DNA of 64,000 nt from Sepioteuthis lessoniana (taxonomy: Eukaryota; Mollusca; Cephalopoda; Myopsida; Loliginidae). This document shows positions 45,575 through 58,156 of the stretch, piece after piece. The stretch spans positions 9,857,599-9,921,598 of the forward strand of contig OY757904.1 in the NCBI GenBank assembly GCA_963585895.1. Reading direction: 5' to 3'. Position 1 is the stretch's first letter, and the number at the start of each line of letters is the position of its first letter. A program made the translations under genes and the position numbers. The notes under the pieces are model-generated. The model searched no databases. It was given only the letters and a program-made list of their open reading frames with translations, and was not told where the DNA came from.

Positions 45575-47240
45575 TTAAGTTGTGCTGATTGTAAGGATTC
45601 CTTCAACTCAATCTTGCCATTCATCTTTATCATCCATCGCTCTAGGCAAGTCTTCTACGCGGCATCCTGTGTCCATACAGTGCTAGACTATGTAAGGTTT
45701 TGCTAGTCGGCTAACACTGGTGTAAGAGACCATAGGGGTATGTCGCTAATGAGTTCGTTCTTGCTTCTCCAGCGGTGTCCAGCATGTCCATTCTCATCAG
45801 TGTCCAAATTTGATGTCCGGTAGATCATTAATAGTTTCTTCAATAGGTTTATTTTGGATTTCAGTTGGGTTTTCAAGCAAATTCTTTAAATGTTCTTTCT
45901 ACCACTGATTTGATCTAAGATGTATTTTTAATTCTTTTTGTTATGCTTTAGTTCTTTCAAAGATTTCTTCATTTATTGCATATTGCTGTTAGTTAGGTTT
46001 CTTTTATTAGAAATGGATTCTTTTTCATATCATCTTTTTCTAACTGCTTTTAAATTCCAAAGAACTATACATTTGGCTCTTGGTCTAGTTGGTATGCATA
46101 CAGCTATTGATTCTTAGTGAGCAGTGACAAAATGTTTAGATTCGTTATTTGGAGGAGGTCTTTCAGATATTTCAAAGATTTACCGATTAATGATTGGATA
46201 TAGGCCAACTTGCCAGCGAGGACCAATCAACATGTACTGATCAATCTGTTTACTTCTTATTTCTGTTTAGATTCAGGATTTTCATTTTTGTGACCAGAAG
46301 ATACTCCTTCAAAAAAGGAGTAAGCTTCGGAGTTAATAGCGCTGTTTGTCCATTTCTGTTGTATAGCCCCAATACAACTATACAAATATACAGATGCAGA
46401 CGAAATACGAAACACTGACGACTCTCCGTTTTTCAGGTACGAAACGTTTATTTGCTTCTTGATTTTTAGTTTTTCAACACGAGAAGAGAGAGAGAGACAC
46501 AATTTTTACTCTTCTGACTGTTCCTACATCGCCCACAGTCAACCCCCTAGCTGGAATAGCCCGGCCCAGAGTCAAATCTCAACTAACGTCTTTTTTCGAA
46601 ATCACCAACTTCTCAGCCCCTCGCTTCCGGGCATGACGTCATTCACACCCCAGTCCCATTTCTATATGGGGTTTTTATAATGACATCTGTGATTGTCATA
46701 TCCTCTGCGCACGAGCGTGAACTGTACTCAATGTGTGCACCTGCATCTGCACTAAGCCGAATTGTTCAAAGTCCAACCAAACCGAATGATAAAATATGAT
46801 TAACGAAAAATGATTAATATAAAAATATCATTCCGTAATTATATAACATTTCTTATTTATAATAATATGATGTAGCTGTGGTTTTGCGTTATTTGGGTTG
46901 ATTTAATTCCATTGTTTTTTTGACTTTTCTTAAACTTGGTGTTTAGGCTTACAAGTTTGCTTTCAAGAGAAAAATGAAGTAGATGCACTTAATTTCTTTT
47001 TTGAAAATTTTGCGGACAGAATTTATTATTTTCATCTTTGCGTATTTGATCATTCATGTATCCACTGATGTTCCTAACGTTGTATATAGAAATGTATCGG
47101 ACTAGGGAAGAAAACTTATTATAGGGGGTCATGTCTATTTCATCACTGGTATTAGTGGGGCTATAGGATGAAACGGTTTTGGAACAGGGGTTGCCTTTAA
47201 ATTGAGCACACATTCCTGGCTTGATTTGTCACTATTTTGT
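45575..47240 (-). mobile_element. RTE-like LINE, split by a solo LTR
   Basis: On the minus strand the endonuclease appears at 47213-46990 (SYSPTNTSDEIDM; LVRYISIYN; QIRKDENNKFC), continues at 46960-46850, and is interrupted by the LTR at 46357-46848. It resumes with WTNSAINSEAYSFFEGVSS (46353-46295). The GDMN motif is G-Y-M-N and the terminal SDH is SGH, so the nuclease is inactive. Linker remnants follow to about 45830. The element then jumps to its C-terminal end (45830-45580), so most of the RT is deleted. Confidence 0.82.
46353..46852 (-). mobile_element. Solo LTR, family 1, copy 3, inside the LINE
   Basis: The LTR is 46357-46848 (492 bp) in reverse orientation. Plus-strand ends are TGTTGTATAG and TATATAACA, the exact complements of the family ends. 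TTTC duplications lie at 46353-46356 and 46849-46852. It contains TGACGTCA at 46634-46641. Both TTTC copies fall within the LINE endonuclease codons, and the LINE frame is continuous across the insertion point once one TTTC is discounted. Confidence 0.92.
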
Positions 47241-47281
47241 GATTTTAGAATACTGGGACAGAAAAGCATTCCTATATATAA

Positions 47282-47536
47282 GTAAAGTAAAGTTGGTGAC
47301 AGTAGTCAAGGGCGACCAGAAGGCTCCCTTTTCAATAGCTACTATACCGCGGTGTAGGTGAGGGCACCACTCCTTTCTCTGAATTGCTCCACTTTACCCT
47401 TGATACATACCTTATATCGCTGAGTGTAAAGCAAGGATGTATCAAGTACCATATTTAAAGTATTTGGTATGACGCTACCTGGGATTGAACCGTGGTCTCC
47501 TGGACAATTGGCGAACACTCTACCCACTAGGCCAAT
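47282..47536 (-). mobile_element. SINE-C, antisense
   Basis: Minus-strand head TTGGCCTAGTGGGTAGAGTG, B box GGTTCAATCCCAGGTAGCG, body and end complete. Confidence 0.88.
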
Positions 47537-48345
47537 GATATATATAAATATTATCCGGTTGCTCAAAGTGGAACTGGTACTTTGTCGGGTCATAGGCAAC
47601 TGAATCGGTACTCGTATCGAATTTTTCTGCCAAGGAGTGTAGATAGACACCTATCAAGATAAAAAAAAGACCCGTCAAAATGCTGTAGAAACATTCTGCT
47701 CAACTGTCATTTAGTGCATTATTCCTTGGTGTGTAGAACTCCTTATTCTTTATCAAGTTATCCAACTAGCAGAAGGAAAAATCGAATATATTATCGACAG
47801 TTGATGTAATTATTGGTCATCTTGCTACATATCGTTCTCTGGATAATAATTAGAAGACTTAGAGAGTGGTGTTCGCGTTGTGCAATCGTTAGCCATTATG
47901 ATACAATGAAGTACAAATGTTCCCTTAGGATCTTTCCATCTAGCAAAATTTCTCTAGAAAAAGTACGATGACAATAGAAATGTGACGACGTATGCACACT
48001 TGACTAGTAAGAAGCATGCAGGTACATATCTACAAATGGGCGGCAGAAGTCTTATCCGACCATCATTGTTGTGTCTTCCCGTGACAGGAAATGATCCCCG
48101 TAGAGACTCTTGTGTCTGATCAACCTTAATTAAAAATGCACTGCTCAACCAGACGAAGGAATCGTGATGGTGGGAATGTGAGGTTATGAAGAACGACAGT
48201 AATCTATAAAAGGTTATGCAGTTTCTCTCTTTCTCTCTCTCTCCCTCTCTCTCTCTCTCTCTGTATATATATATATATATATAGCAACTGCATAACCTTT
48301 TATAGATTATATATATATATATATATGGATGTGTGTACTTATATG

Positions 48346-48377
<32 letters not shown>

Positions 48378-50540
48378 TATATCCGTTTCGCTCGATAACT
48401 TATGATAGAGAACCTAACTGTTTATGAAGTAATTTAATTATAACAACATTCCATTATTACGTTGATAATTAAACAAGACTATTCAATATGCTAATTTTTC
48501 CATTTCTATTTAGTTTATATATTAGTATTTCCACATTTCCAGCTGAACTTTCAAAGTTGATTGAATATTAACGAGTGTGCTGTGGCGTTAACTTTCTGCT
48601 TCTAAAATCTAAAATTTTGGCTTTTGTATCTCTGTTTTTCTGTTTTGTGTCGCTGTATGTTTGTGTCACTGTCTTTCTGTTAGGTATCTATGTTTCGTTA
48701 TTTTTTCTCTTTTTCTTCCCCTCCTTCACTAAATATTTCTTTCTGTATTCAACACCGAATAAACTTATCATTTCCTTTAAACATTTTGAATGCTCCAACT
48801 TAGTAATCAACAACAACCTTCCCCGACAAAAAGTAACTATTGCTATCCAAATAAATATCGTGTACAAATTCCTTTGCGCCTAAATATAATTTCTCTATCA
48901 CTTATCCCTTAAAATACCCAAATGTTATCTGAAAATATCTCAACAAAATTGGAATTTCTAAAACCTCCGAAACACAATATTCTTGTCAAAAACGTACAGA
49001 AATTGTACAAGTTCAAGAGTTAAAAAGACTAAATACAATCAAGAAAGAAAAGATAGCGACTATCAACAAGATTTTCTTTTGTCAAGGACAAAACGTTCGA
49101 TAAGTATATCGTAGTCAACCCCGGTACCTTAATTAGATACATGATACCACTCCGACTAATACAACAGTCGTTTGCCTCATTTTTATCACTCGACCACGGA
49201 ATCATTGATACAACTGAGTATGTAGCTATAGATTTTCCTCAATCATTGAAATTAAGGTGAGCAATTTAGACATGATTTTTATCTCAAGTTCCTAATTGCA
49301 ATCATGCTTTTATTTGTTTCATTTGAAAAGCTGGACATTATGAAATTTATACTGAAACCAAATAAAAACTCAACAAAGATAGGAAGAAAAGTAAAAAAAA
49401 TAAGTTTAAAATAATAAGGAAGAAGCATTTTATCTCATTAAAACAGATGTGCAATTCCTCCTTTCGATTTATTATAAATGTATTTTTCTTTCTCCTCACT
49501 ATTTTTAAATTGCAAAGAATATTAAACGCATATATTTCGTTAGACTCTATCATTACGTTTATTAATATAAATGATTATACAGTTAATATTAACTCATATT
49601 GCTTTAGAAGGAAATATTAAATTAAGCAAATTTTCAACTTTGAGAACTTAATTGAATCTAAATGTACAGCATTTTGCGCTATTAAATTCATTATTGCTGA
49701 AAAACTGCAAATAGAAAACAAATTTGAATGAACATTACTTGATATTAAAAGTGATTAATGTATTTTAATCGCCTGAATTTTCGGTCAATCTATATTGCAT
49801 CAATATTAAAAAGCCGAAAAAGATTTGCTGCCAAACTACCCATGCGAAACCTATCTATCGTTTAATCCCCCAAGAATTGGGTACATAAACGTTAATCTAT
49901 TTTGAAATTCCTAACTGGCTGACTCTTCCAAAATATATCAAGAAGACGTCAATAATTGGGATATCATTATCAGAAACGATAAATAATGTCAGTTTCTATT
50001 AATTGGAAAAACATGAGTAATCTCCCTCCACGGATTTTGGTTCTGGTATTGCAATTACGTAAAGCACCCATAGTGGCACAGTGCGCAGTTTAGTTACGGC
50101 ACTTATCAGAATTCTTTGGAGATCCTTCCTAAGAACAAAATGCAAAATGATTTTCACAGGGATTTGGTAATAGACAAGATTAAGAGAAAACATATTATAG
50201 CTAACATTCAATTGATATAAAACAGAGTTTTATGAAAGCCATGAGGTATGCTTAAAACTTATGAATGAATTTCTATTTAGCAAGATATAAATGAACAATA
50301 AATATATTTCTGTTTTTGATAATAGTCCATTTTTCATTGATTATTCTTATTCCAGTGAGCTTTCCATTATGTAAAACATTTCCGAAACATTTCTTTTAAT
50401 TTGTCCTATTGGTGGGGTTTAGAATATGCTGCCTGCACCCCCCATTAAAAATGGCGCTCTTGATTTCTAACTGAAATTCATCTGGTGGTTAGACTCTAGT
50501 TATGGAGCTTGAGCAAGTGTACAGTATCATTTCATTGTCG
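47537..50540. other. 3 kb without a gene
   Basis: It holds an inverted repeat around microsatellites at 48201-48308 (listed separately), (TA)n to 48382, and a possible very decayed SINE-A head at 47870-47945. A 102-codon frame at 48575-48883 is F/L/S-rich and unrecognised. Confidence 0.5.
48201..48308. repeat. 23-bp perfect inverted repeat around (CT)n(TA)n
   Basis: Arms at 48201-48223 and 48286-48308 (core CTATAAAAGGTTATGCAGTT and its complement) enclose a (CT)n run and a (TA)n run. Confidence 0.9.
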
Positions 50541-50544
50541 AAGT

Positions 50545-50783
50545 TGATTGCCGTGGTGTAATGGCTAAATTGCTGAAGGGTGGCCTCGAAGTAACCGTGT
50601 TCGAACTCCCTTCATGCTACTATGTTCACTTTTAGACTAATGTCTTTTGGGAAAGGCGTGAACCTCCTTTTCCCTCCAGCTATGGGTTATATAGCATAAC
50701 TGCTGTTCTTCTACAAGAATGGCTTTCTTAATTAAAAAGCCATAAAGGTTGTTATGTAATTAAACAAGAAACCGAAATCAAAC
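50545..50783 (+). mobile_element. SINE-A
   Basis: Head TGCCGTGGTGTAATGGC, B-box region TGTTCGAACTCCCTTCATG, body GGGAAAGGCGTGAACCTCC, tail ending TAAACAAGAAACCGAAA. It is moderately diverged. Confidence 0.85.
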
Positions 50784-50789
50784 CATTTT

Positions 50790-51115
50790 TTGCACTACTA
50801 CGAGGTCGACCTTGACGCGGAGATATAGTACCTGGTGCAGTACCATCTACGGGTCAAATGTTTGAAAATTATTTCTGTTAGAGAAGAATAAATAATACGA
50901 TATAACAATAAATTGTTTGTTCTAAGAATAGTTACTGAAAGCTGCTTATTATTTGTTGGATATATTGTTGCTTTAAACTATATAACTGTTTAAAATGTCT
51001 TAAAAACAACCTAAAAATGCATACAAACTGGACTGTGTTGGCGAATAAGTTTTTGGCATAAAATAACCCAGATAAGTTGATATGACGTAAAGATAGACTA
51101 TATCTAAAATAAGAT
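50790..51115 (+). repeat. Repeat E, partial
   Basis: CATCTACGGGTCAAATG and the terminal GGCATAAAATAACCCAG then TTGATATGACG match the repeat E order. Confidence 0.5.
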
Positions 51116-51189
51116 TTCTCCATATTCTAAAATATCATAGCCCAGTCGGGTTCGGCTGTAGAATACGCCGACTGCATTTGTACTGGGGG

Positions 51190-51560
51190 GTAAGACTTCC
51201 GCAACGAATGTCCGGCATTGGACACTAAACCATCTGATGTTCAATCTCCAGTTCTGGAACTTTGACGAAAGTGAGATATTCCCTCATTGCCATTACTTCT
51301 TGGCGCAAATAAAGTTTTGGATTTGCATTAAATTATCAGTATCAAGTTGTAACTCTTGGAAACATTTAACTGTGCAAATAAAACTCATAATGGTTGACAG
51401 CAATTCTTGAAAGCATTTAATTGTGAGCAAACCAATAAGCTCTGGCCCGTCTAAAAATAATTCGTTTACAAATCATATATATTTGATAAATATGTATAAA
51501 CAAATTTTGGCATTTTATAATCTACAAAGATTGACATGATATAAAAACAATCAATCAACA
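51190..51560 (+). repeat. Repeat E, second good copy
   Basis: AACCATCTGATGTTCAATC, GAAACATTTAACTGTGC, CAATAAGCTCTGGCCCGTCT and the tail GGCATTTTATAATCTACAAA then GATTGACATG follow the same order as 31005-31395. Confidence 0.7.
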
Positions 51561-52950
51561 AACTAAAATATTATAACCTTGAAATAAATTTTCCGGTGAA
51601 AAAAAAACAAACTAATCTATGTCTCGTCTTATATACGGCACTCGGTATATTGGAGGAGACATTTTAAGCTTTCATCTTGGCTAGGGTTTGAGAATTCTTT
51701 TCTGGATAGTATAATTCAGACGTAATATGAAATGAGGATGATAAGCTGTCTGTGTGGAAGTTACAGATATAACAGTTAAAAATTGTTTCAACAGGAAAAA
51801 CATGCTGTGTACCAGACCAAGCCAAAGTTTTACATTCGTATCGGAAAAAAGGAAAAGGTAAAACGTCCGCTCGATGGAGCTATCACTGCCACAGAAGACA
51901 GTTAAAAATGCGAGAGGTATTTCTATGACTTTCTTATTTTGTTAAAAAATGTTGGCTTGCCTTCATATTTTAAAAATTAGCATTGTTTTGATTTTAGACT
52001 TCTTGAGATTAGTATAATCTTCGTATCCTTTTTGTACATCTAAGTTTATAAACTGCTCAAAGTTCTTTATTTAAATCTTAAATCTCCAAATTCACAGGAA
52101 TCTTACAACGTTCTCTTCTTCATTTGAGAGAATTTCATATACAAGTTTCTTTTATGCATATGTTGCTGGTTCTACCAGCGAAAAATTACGTGAATCAGCT
52201 CGAAAATTGTTGGTCACCTGTTGCATCGGTTTTGTTCGATAATTCAGCAGGTCTGCTTGATTTGCTTCCTTTAGTTTCTTCCTTCCTCGGAACAGCGATT
52301 CTCTGCGTCAATTTAAATTCTAGTTAACTTTTTACAAGTCCTGATAAAAGCAATATTTTCTTCATTTTGTAGAGGCACCAGAAGCGGTTAATCCAAATAT
52401 AGACTATGTCTCCTACGATCTTCAAGACAGGGTAAAGGCATCAACGGTATAAATGTTCGATCAGAACTTTTGAATATATTGTTTAAGAAGTGCTTTAAAG
52501 ACTCTTTTTAGGTTCAGAAGAAAAGCTACTGATTCAGCCTTCATCTTGCTGAAAAGTATTGATAGTCTGGATAGACTTTTATTGAGAATTTTGAGTAGGA
52601 ATTTTATTCGATAGATCTTGGGCTCACAAAGTTTACTTGATAAGTTGTCAAGCCAATTATCTGATCCCAAATTGTTTAGACTCTAGGGCTATATCCTATT
52701 AATCCTGCTGGATTGCTATTCTTTGACTGGCACAAGCACCACATTCTGGATCAGCAACATTCGTTTTCTACCCTACCCCTTGCCGTTGCACTGTTTTGAA
52801 GTGCTTCTTAAGGGAGGCTTTCTACGGTCATCGACATCTGTGTTTCAGCGATGTCTCGGGAGCATCGATATTATCTGTATTTCTCCATCTGCATCATTTT
52901 CTGACCCGCGAGATGATTATAAACTGCTTGATGTACTTTGTATTTCCCTC
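51561..52950. other. No gene seen
   Basis: 1.4 kb. Open frames at 52124-52327 (+) and 52461-52670 (-) show no known domain. Confidence 0.5.
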
Positions 52951-52953
52951 CTA

Positions 52954-53790
52954 TCATCATCATCATCATCATCACGTCACGCCATCAGCATGGATATCTT
53001 TGTCCCTCTGCCGCCACCCCTCTCTATCGTCCATCGCTTCCGGTAGGTCTTTAAGGCTACATCCTGTATCACTACAGACCTATTGTAGGTAGATTCTAGG
53101 TGGTTGTCCTGCTTTTGCTCGTCCATGTGAAGAGGTCCACTGGAGTACGTCACTTATATGTTCGTCCCAACTTCCCAGCAGTGCCCCGCATGTCTGGTTC
53201 GTCTAACTTGGATATTTTTCATGATGGGTGGTTAGTGACCGTACAGTTGCTGCTTTGTGGAGTACTTCCTCCAGGACTTGTTCAATATTACTTGCAGCAT
53301 TCCTGTGTCGTTTCCGTCAAGCTTTTTCTCCATACGTTTAATTTGCGTCCATGCATCCATATAGCAGTATTGACACGACCGCTGCTTGGAAAAAACTGCG
53401 TTTTATTTTATCGGTCAGGTTTGACTTCCATATGACCGATAGCCTCTTAATATCTGTTCATAGCTTTGCTAGTCGCATGTTGATGTCAGTCTCGGTTGAT
53501 GAGTCACTGCTTCCTAGGTAGGTGAACTTGTCTACTATTTTCAGAGAACTACCATTTAGTGTGAAGATGTCACCTCTTTGATTAAAGCACATATATTCCG
53601 TATTGTGTGCATTGACATGGAGGCCCACGCCTGCAGCTGCTCGTTCCTGATTATGTTGCAGGGTTTCCGCTTGGGCGGGTGTATTTGCCAGAAGTGCTAT
53701 GTCATCGGCGTAGTTCGCGTCCGTAATTGTTTGTGCAGGGTACCTTCTGCCTCTTTTCCCTCGCCCAAGCCGAAACCCTCCTATTGCAAT
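52954..53790 (-). mobile_element. RTE-like LINE, 3' end with YADD
   Basis: On the minus strand it starts 5'-truncated near 53790 (FRLGRGKRGRRYPAQTITDA). It gives NYADDIALLANTPAQAETLQ, the RT catalytic box in which both Asp are kept, then HVNAHNTEYMCFN, SLKIVDKFTYLGSS and the C-terminal region. It closes near 52970 with a stop followed by an (ATG)n/(TGA)n-like tail at 52954-52975, as RTE elements often have. Frame breaks lie between 53460 and 53000. Confidence 0.88.
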
Positions 53791-54195
53791 CATACTTTTT
53801 CGGTTTAGTTTCAGTGATGCTACTCCTTGAAGTCACTTTCAGTAACGTCATAATCTTAAGAGTAATACAGGATAGTTCTTTTAAATCTAATATATTCAAG
53901 TCGGCCCAACAGCTTTGCATTTCTGGACCACAACCAAGCAGACCATCTTCGAGTTATATTCTTGCGAACTCCAGCTATTTCTCCTAATCATGTTCTGTTA
54001 CGCAGTGTAAGAATCAGTAATTTAATGTTTCGTGATACAATGGAAGAGATTCTAATCCTGTCACTTTTCCACTTATTTTCGAGCGCCCAATATTTAAAAT
54101 AGAGCATGGTACTGGCAAAAGAAGGAAGATAAAAATGATATCGAGAAAGTGTAAACAATACAGACAAAACAGGACATTCCAAAACAAAGAAAAAA
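53791..54195. other. No gene seen
   Basis: Sequence upstream of the truncated LINE. Open frames on both strands are not assignable. Confidence 0.45.
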
Positions 54196-54199
54196 AATT

Positions 54200-54640
54200 C
54201 TACCAGCAAATAGGGGAACAGAAGAGCTACTATACATAGATCAACACATTCTCAAAGAGAGCAAAACAAGACGAACAAGTTTATGGCGTGGATATATAAA
54301 AAATGCATATGATATATTCCCGGAAAGCTGGATTATAGACTGTCATAAATTGAACAAGTTCTCTGGCGAAGTTATGAAGTTTATGGAAAATACCATTGAA
54401 AACTGGAGAGTAGAAATGACAGCAAGGAAGAATCTTCCTGGGAGATGCGCCATCACCATTACTATTAGTAATAACGATGAAGCAACTCAATCCCATACTA
54501 CGGAAATTCACAATTTTAGATTTGACCATAGGGACAAATGGATTATGCTCAACCAAGAGTTCGTACTAGAAAATGAGGTGCACAAGATTATTTGGGATTT
54601 TGAGACACAAACGACGAGACCAAGTTAAAAAAGAAGAGGA
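54200..54640 (+). mobile_element. RLE-LINE: RT palm fragment fused to pre-nuclease block
   Basis: The frame reads ELLYIDQHILKESKTRRTSL, then YIKNAYDIFPESWIIDC, an RT palm motif A region (family form YKKAYD), then FMENTIENWRVEM. It then jumps to FRFDHRDKWIMLNQEFVLEN, the block just before the endonuclease. Everything between (rest of RT, zinc knuckle) is missing. A stop follows near 54626. Confidence 0.75.
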
Positions 54641-55014
54641 CCTACCAAATTGTGGACTATGTCGTTCTAGCTGACCACCAGCAAAAACTGAAGGAAAGCG
54701 AAAAGAGAGATAAGTACAATAACCTTGCTTGATAACTGAAAAAAACTATGGAACATGAAAGTAAAAGTGATACCAACAGTAATTGACGCGCTCGGTACAG
54801 TCACCATAGGATTGGTACTGAGACTTGAGGACATGGAAATAAGAGAACGAGTGGAGATCATCCAAACGACTACTTCATTGAGATCGGACAGAATACTAAG
54901 AAGAGTCCTGGAAACTTCAGGAGACTCAGTGTCAATCAGATTCCAGTGGAAAACCATCAGCAAACGCTGGTGTGAAAAACACTTCAATGAAAAAATAATG
55001 ATAATAATAGTAAT
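54641..55014 (+). mobile_element. RLE-LINE 3' end, tandem unit 1
   Basis: After a stop the C-terminal region continues: NMKVKVIPTVIDALGTVTIG, LEDMEIRERVEIIQTTTSLR, RRVLETSGD. It ends RWCEKHFNEK and an (AAT)n-like tail at 54992-55016. It may be the natural continuation of the RT/pre-nuclease fragment before it. Confidence 0.8.
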
Positions 55015-55575
55015 AAAGGTGATCCACTGGGAAATGTGCAAGAAATTTAAATTTGACCATACTAACAAATGTTATATGCACAACTCAGCACCTGTCCTAG
55101 AAAATAACGAGCATAAACTCCTATGGGACTTTAACATACAAACGGATCACCTAATCCCGGCCAGAAGACCAGACCTTATAATAATCAACAAAAAAAAAAA
55201 ACAAAAAAACAAAGAGAATTTGCAAAATTGTCAACTTTGCTGTCCCGTGAACCACAGAATAAATATGGAGGAATGTGAAAAGAAAGATAAGTACCTCGAC
55301 CTTGCTAGAGAATTGAAAAAGCTATGGAACATGAAAGTAACGATTGTGCCAATTGTGATTGGTGTGTTAGGCACAATGACTAAAGGATTATTAAAAGGCC
55401 TGGGGGACCTGGAAGTTGGCGGAAGGTTAGAGACTATCCAAATGACAGCATTGCTGAGAACGGCCAGAATCCTGAGACCAGTTCTGGAGACCTGAGGAGA
55501 CTTGCTGTCACTCAGACTCCAGTGAAAAACCAGCAGCTAACACTGATGTGAAAAATTCTACAGGAATGAATAATA
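55015..55575 (+). mobile_element. RLE-LINE 3' end, tandem unit 2
   Basis: It begins in mid-element with VIHWEMCKKFKFDHTNK directly after the previous tail. It continues with LLWDFNIQTDHLIPARRPDL (the PD of the nuclease). The downstream catalytic position reads IVNF in place of IVDF, next to a frameshift. It then passes through ECEKKDKYLDLARELKKLWN and LETIQMTALLRTARIL to a stop and an (AAT)n tail at 55568-55580. A single 246-codon frame covers units 1 and 2 across their joint, which is fortuitous. Confidence 0.85.
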
Positions 55576-55940
55576 ATAATAAACAAAAAAAGAGAACTCG
55601 CAAAATTGTCGACTTTGCTGACCACAGAATAAAACTTAAAGAATGTGAAAAGAAGGATAAGTACCTCAATCTTGCTCGGGAATTGAAAAAACTATGGAAC
55701 ATGTAGCTGACAATTATACCAATTGTAATTGGTGTCTTTGGAACAGTAACTAAAGGATTACAAAAGGGACTGGAGGACTTGGAAGTTGGCGGACGAGTGG
55801 AGACCGTCCAAACTACTGCACTATTGAGGACGGCCAGAATACTGAGAAGAGTCCTGGAGACTTGAGGAGACTTGCTTTCATACAAAATCCAGTGAAAGAC
55901 CATCAGCTAATGCTGATGTGAAAAACTCTGCATAATTTGA
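55576..55940 (+). mobile_element. RLE-LINE 3' end, tandem unit 3
   Basis: It starts inside the nuclease (KIVDFADHRIKLKECEKKDK, with the usual AVP missing) straight after the (AAT)n of unit 2. It runs through YLNLARELKKLWNM, a stop, GVFGTVTKGLQKGLEDLEVG and ARILRRVLET, to GATGTGAAAAACTCTGC. Only the C-terminal fraction is present. Confidence 0.85.
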
Positions 55941-58150
55941 CTAATTATGTCATAGGAAAAATAGATTACAAGTAGGTGAAGAGCAAATATAGGCTAAGTG
56001 ATGACAGAGGTTAAGCAATTTATCTCATAATAAGTGAATCAAGCAAACTGGATCAAAACTAATACAAGTGAAGATATGAATTAGTCGGAAAGGTGATGCA
56101 CTAAAAATTTTGCGAAAGACTGAAGTTTCAATTCCAGTCACAAATTAGTCGAATATCCTTTAATATTTTTCTGAGAATCTCTGACAATTACAAGTAGATG
56201 ATCAAACACCGATTAATCTATCACAGATATTTATAGTTTATGATATTTCTACAATGTTATTTGACTATTTTTCTAGATTGTAAGCTATTCTTACTGTCAC
56301 ATTAATCAATCATATATGATTATATTTTCGCTGAAAACACTATATCATTCTATTTACATAACTCAGGAAGAAGGAAAGATGATATCAGTCAATAATTAAC
56401 TGCAGAAGCCATAATCAGCGAAATTCATCTATTCGATAGTTATATAAAAGTAATATAAATTGTAAAATATATTTCACAAGAGAAATATATCAACAATAAA
56501 AGACATAGCTAGGATAAAATTATTTAATGATAATAGTATTTTAGAAAAATAAAATCATATTCTATTGAGTCGTAACATAGCAAGCGGATTGTACTGTGTA
56601 GTAAAAAGGTAAGTTATTAAAAATAAAACATATATAATATTTTAATATTATTATATACAAGTTAATATTTTATATACAAGAAATATACAGCAGCCGTAGT
56701 GAACAATTTTGACGAAGTTCAAAATCTTGTCCAGTAGGTTAGACGTAATAAGATATGTTTCATATAGGAACCCTGACTAAAAACAATTATTAACTAGTAC
56801 TTGACAAAGTTTACACACCATTTAAGTGGTAGCCAGGGCTGGGCGAATGATTTCGCGCACACGGGGCGGAAATGAGAATTTGATATCTATGAATGCCAAA
56901 AAAAAAAAAAGTACATAGATTCATCAATTCACCCTCTTTTTTTTGGTTGCTTGGGTACGAGAAGATAAGTTATTATTCTCATACAATTTTTCGCGAAGAA
57001 CCATTCACAGATACGAAACAAGTCGTTTCCAACAATAAGGAAGAAGCTCAAGAAGACGTTGTGACTTTAATCCATTTCCTCCCTCTTTCGTCTAAGGTCT
57101 CACAATTGTCCGGAAAGAATAAAGCAACGAAGGTCCTACCACTTGGAGTGAGTTGTGTTTTATATATTTTCCTCCCCTATCCGACGATTAGCCATCACCA
57201 ATACAGTCATTGTTGAAGATGCTACACAATGTTCTTAAAACCTTCTCCCGAAAGGAAAATGTCAGATCAATTTTAACAAAATGGTTCGTTTTTTTACTAT
57301 TAAATTGTTTTTGTAATTTTTCCCCTCCAAAATGATTTGCCTTGGAATCAAATATACATATTTCTTAGCAAGAAATTTTTTCAGATCTCTCATCAACTCG
57401 TCTGATTGCTCATGTTTTCAAAGTGATAATGTTCATTTACATTTAATGTTAATATTAGTTTATTTTATTGATAATCGCAACAAAACGCCAAATCAAAGAA
57501 ACAAGTACGTATTCAAAATTTGGGGTTCGATATACTGGCGAAAAGTCTTGGAAATAATTACTTTATATTATTCACAATTGTCCAGATATTTTTTAGCGGG
57601 AGTGTTGAGAAATTTCCTCACATCCCTCAAAGTGGTGTTAAAAATAGATAAAAACGAAAATAAATTAAGAGGAAATTATAAGAAAATTTTTGAATAATTT
57701 ATCGTTTTGTTTTATTGTTCATCATCTTTGTTTTCAAACGAGTTCTATGAACCAGAATAGATTATATAACTACTGAATTTACTTTGTGTTTAGCGTAGCT
57801 TTTTTCTCCCGTCCCTCACAAAAACGATATACGGAGCCTTTTCATCGTAAACCACGATAAGAAGACAAGTGTTGAATTCAATAAAGATGAAAACGCAATA
57901 GTCACAACCAGACATGAATCTTATTCGAAGTATATATATATGAAGATTTTTTGCGTTAAAACCCCCAAAATTGCGAAAGTTTTCTTTCTTTCGCTCAATT
58001 TTAAATAAAAAGGGTTTAAAATTTCAAATTAGTCGACCATTTTTAAAAAGCTTAAAATGGTAGTAAAATGGTAAAATAGCAATTTGAGAAATGAAGTTGA
58101 ACACACAATAATCTCAATTTAAAACTTAGAAATTTTTTTTAAAAAGGTGA
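55941..58150. other. 2.2 kb without a gene
   Basis: AT-rich. Two plus-strand frames of 107 and 121 codons (56893-57216 and 57332-57697) are the longest unexplained ones in the window, but I see no domain, splice context or homology. Confidence 0.5.
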
Positions 58151-58156
58151 ACTCAG

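Noticed and set aside
47870..47945. Further SINE-A head
   Set aside because: The similarity (GTTCGCGTTGTGCAATCGTTA) is too weak and no body or tail follows.
54755..55495. A 246-codon intact protein
   Set aside because: The frame runs by chance across the joint between two truncated LINE copies. It lacks RT and zinc-knuckle parts, and the nuclease is mutated.
56893..57697. Two plus-strand frames of 107 and 121 codons as host genes
   Set aside because: They are the longest unexplained frames, but I recognise no family, and the second begins and ends in AT-rich DNA. Transcript evidence would be needed.
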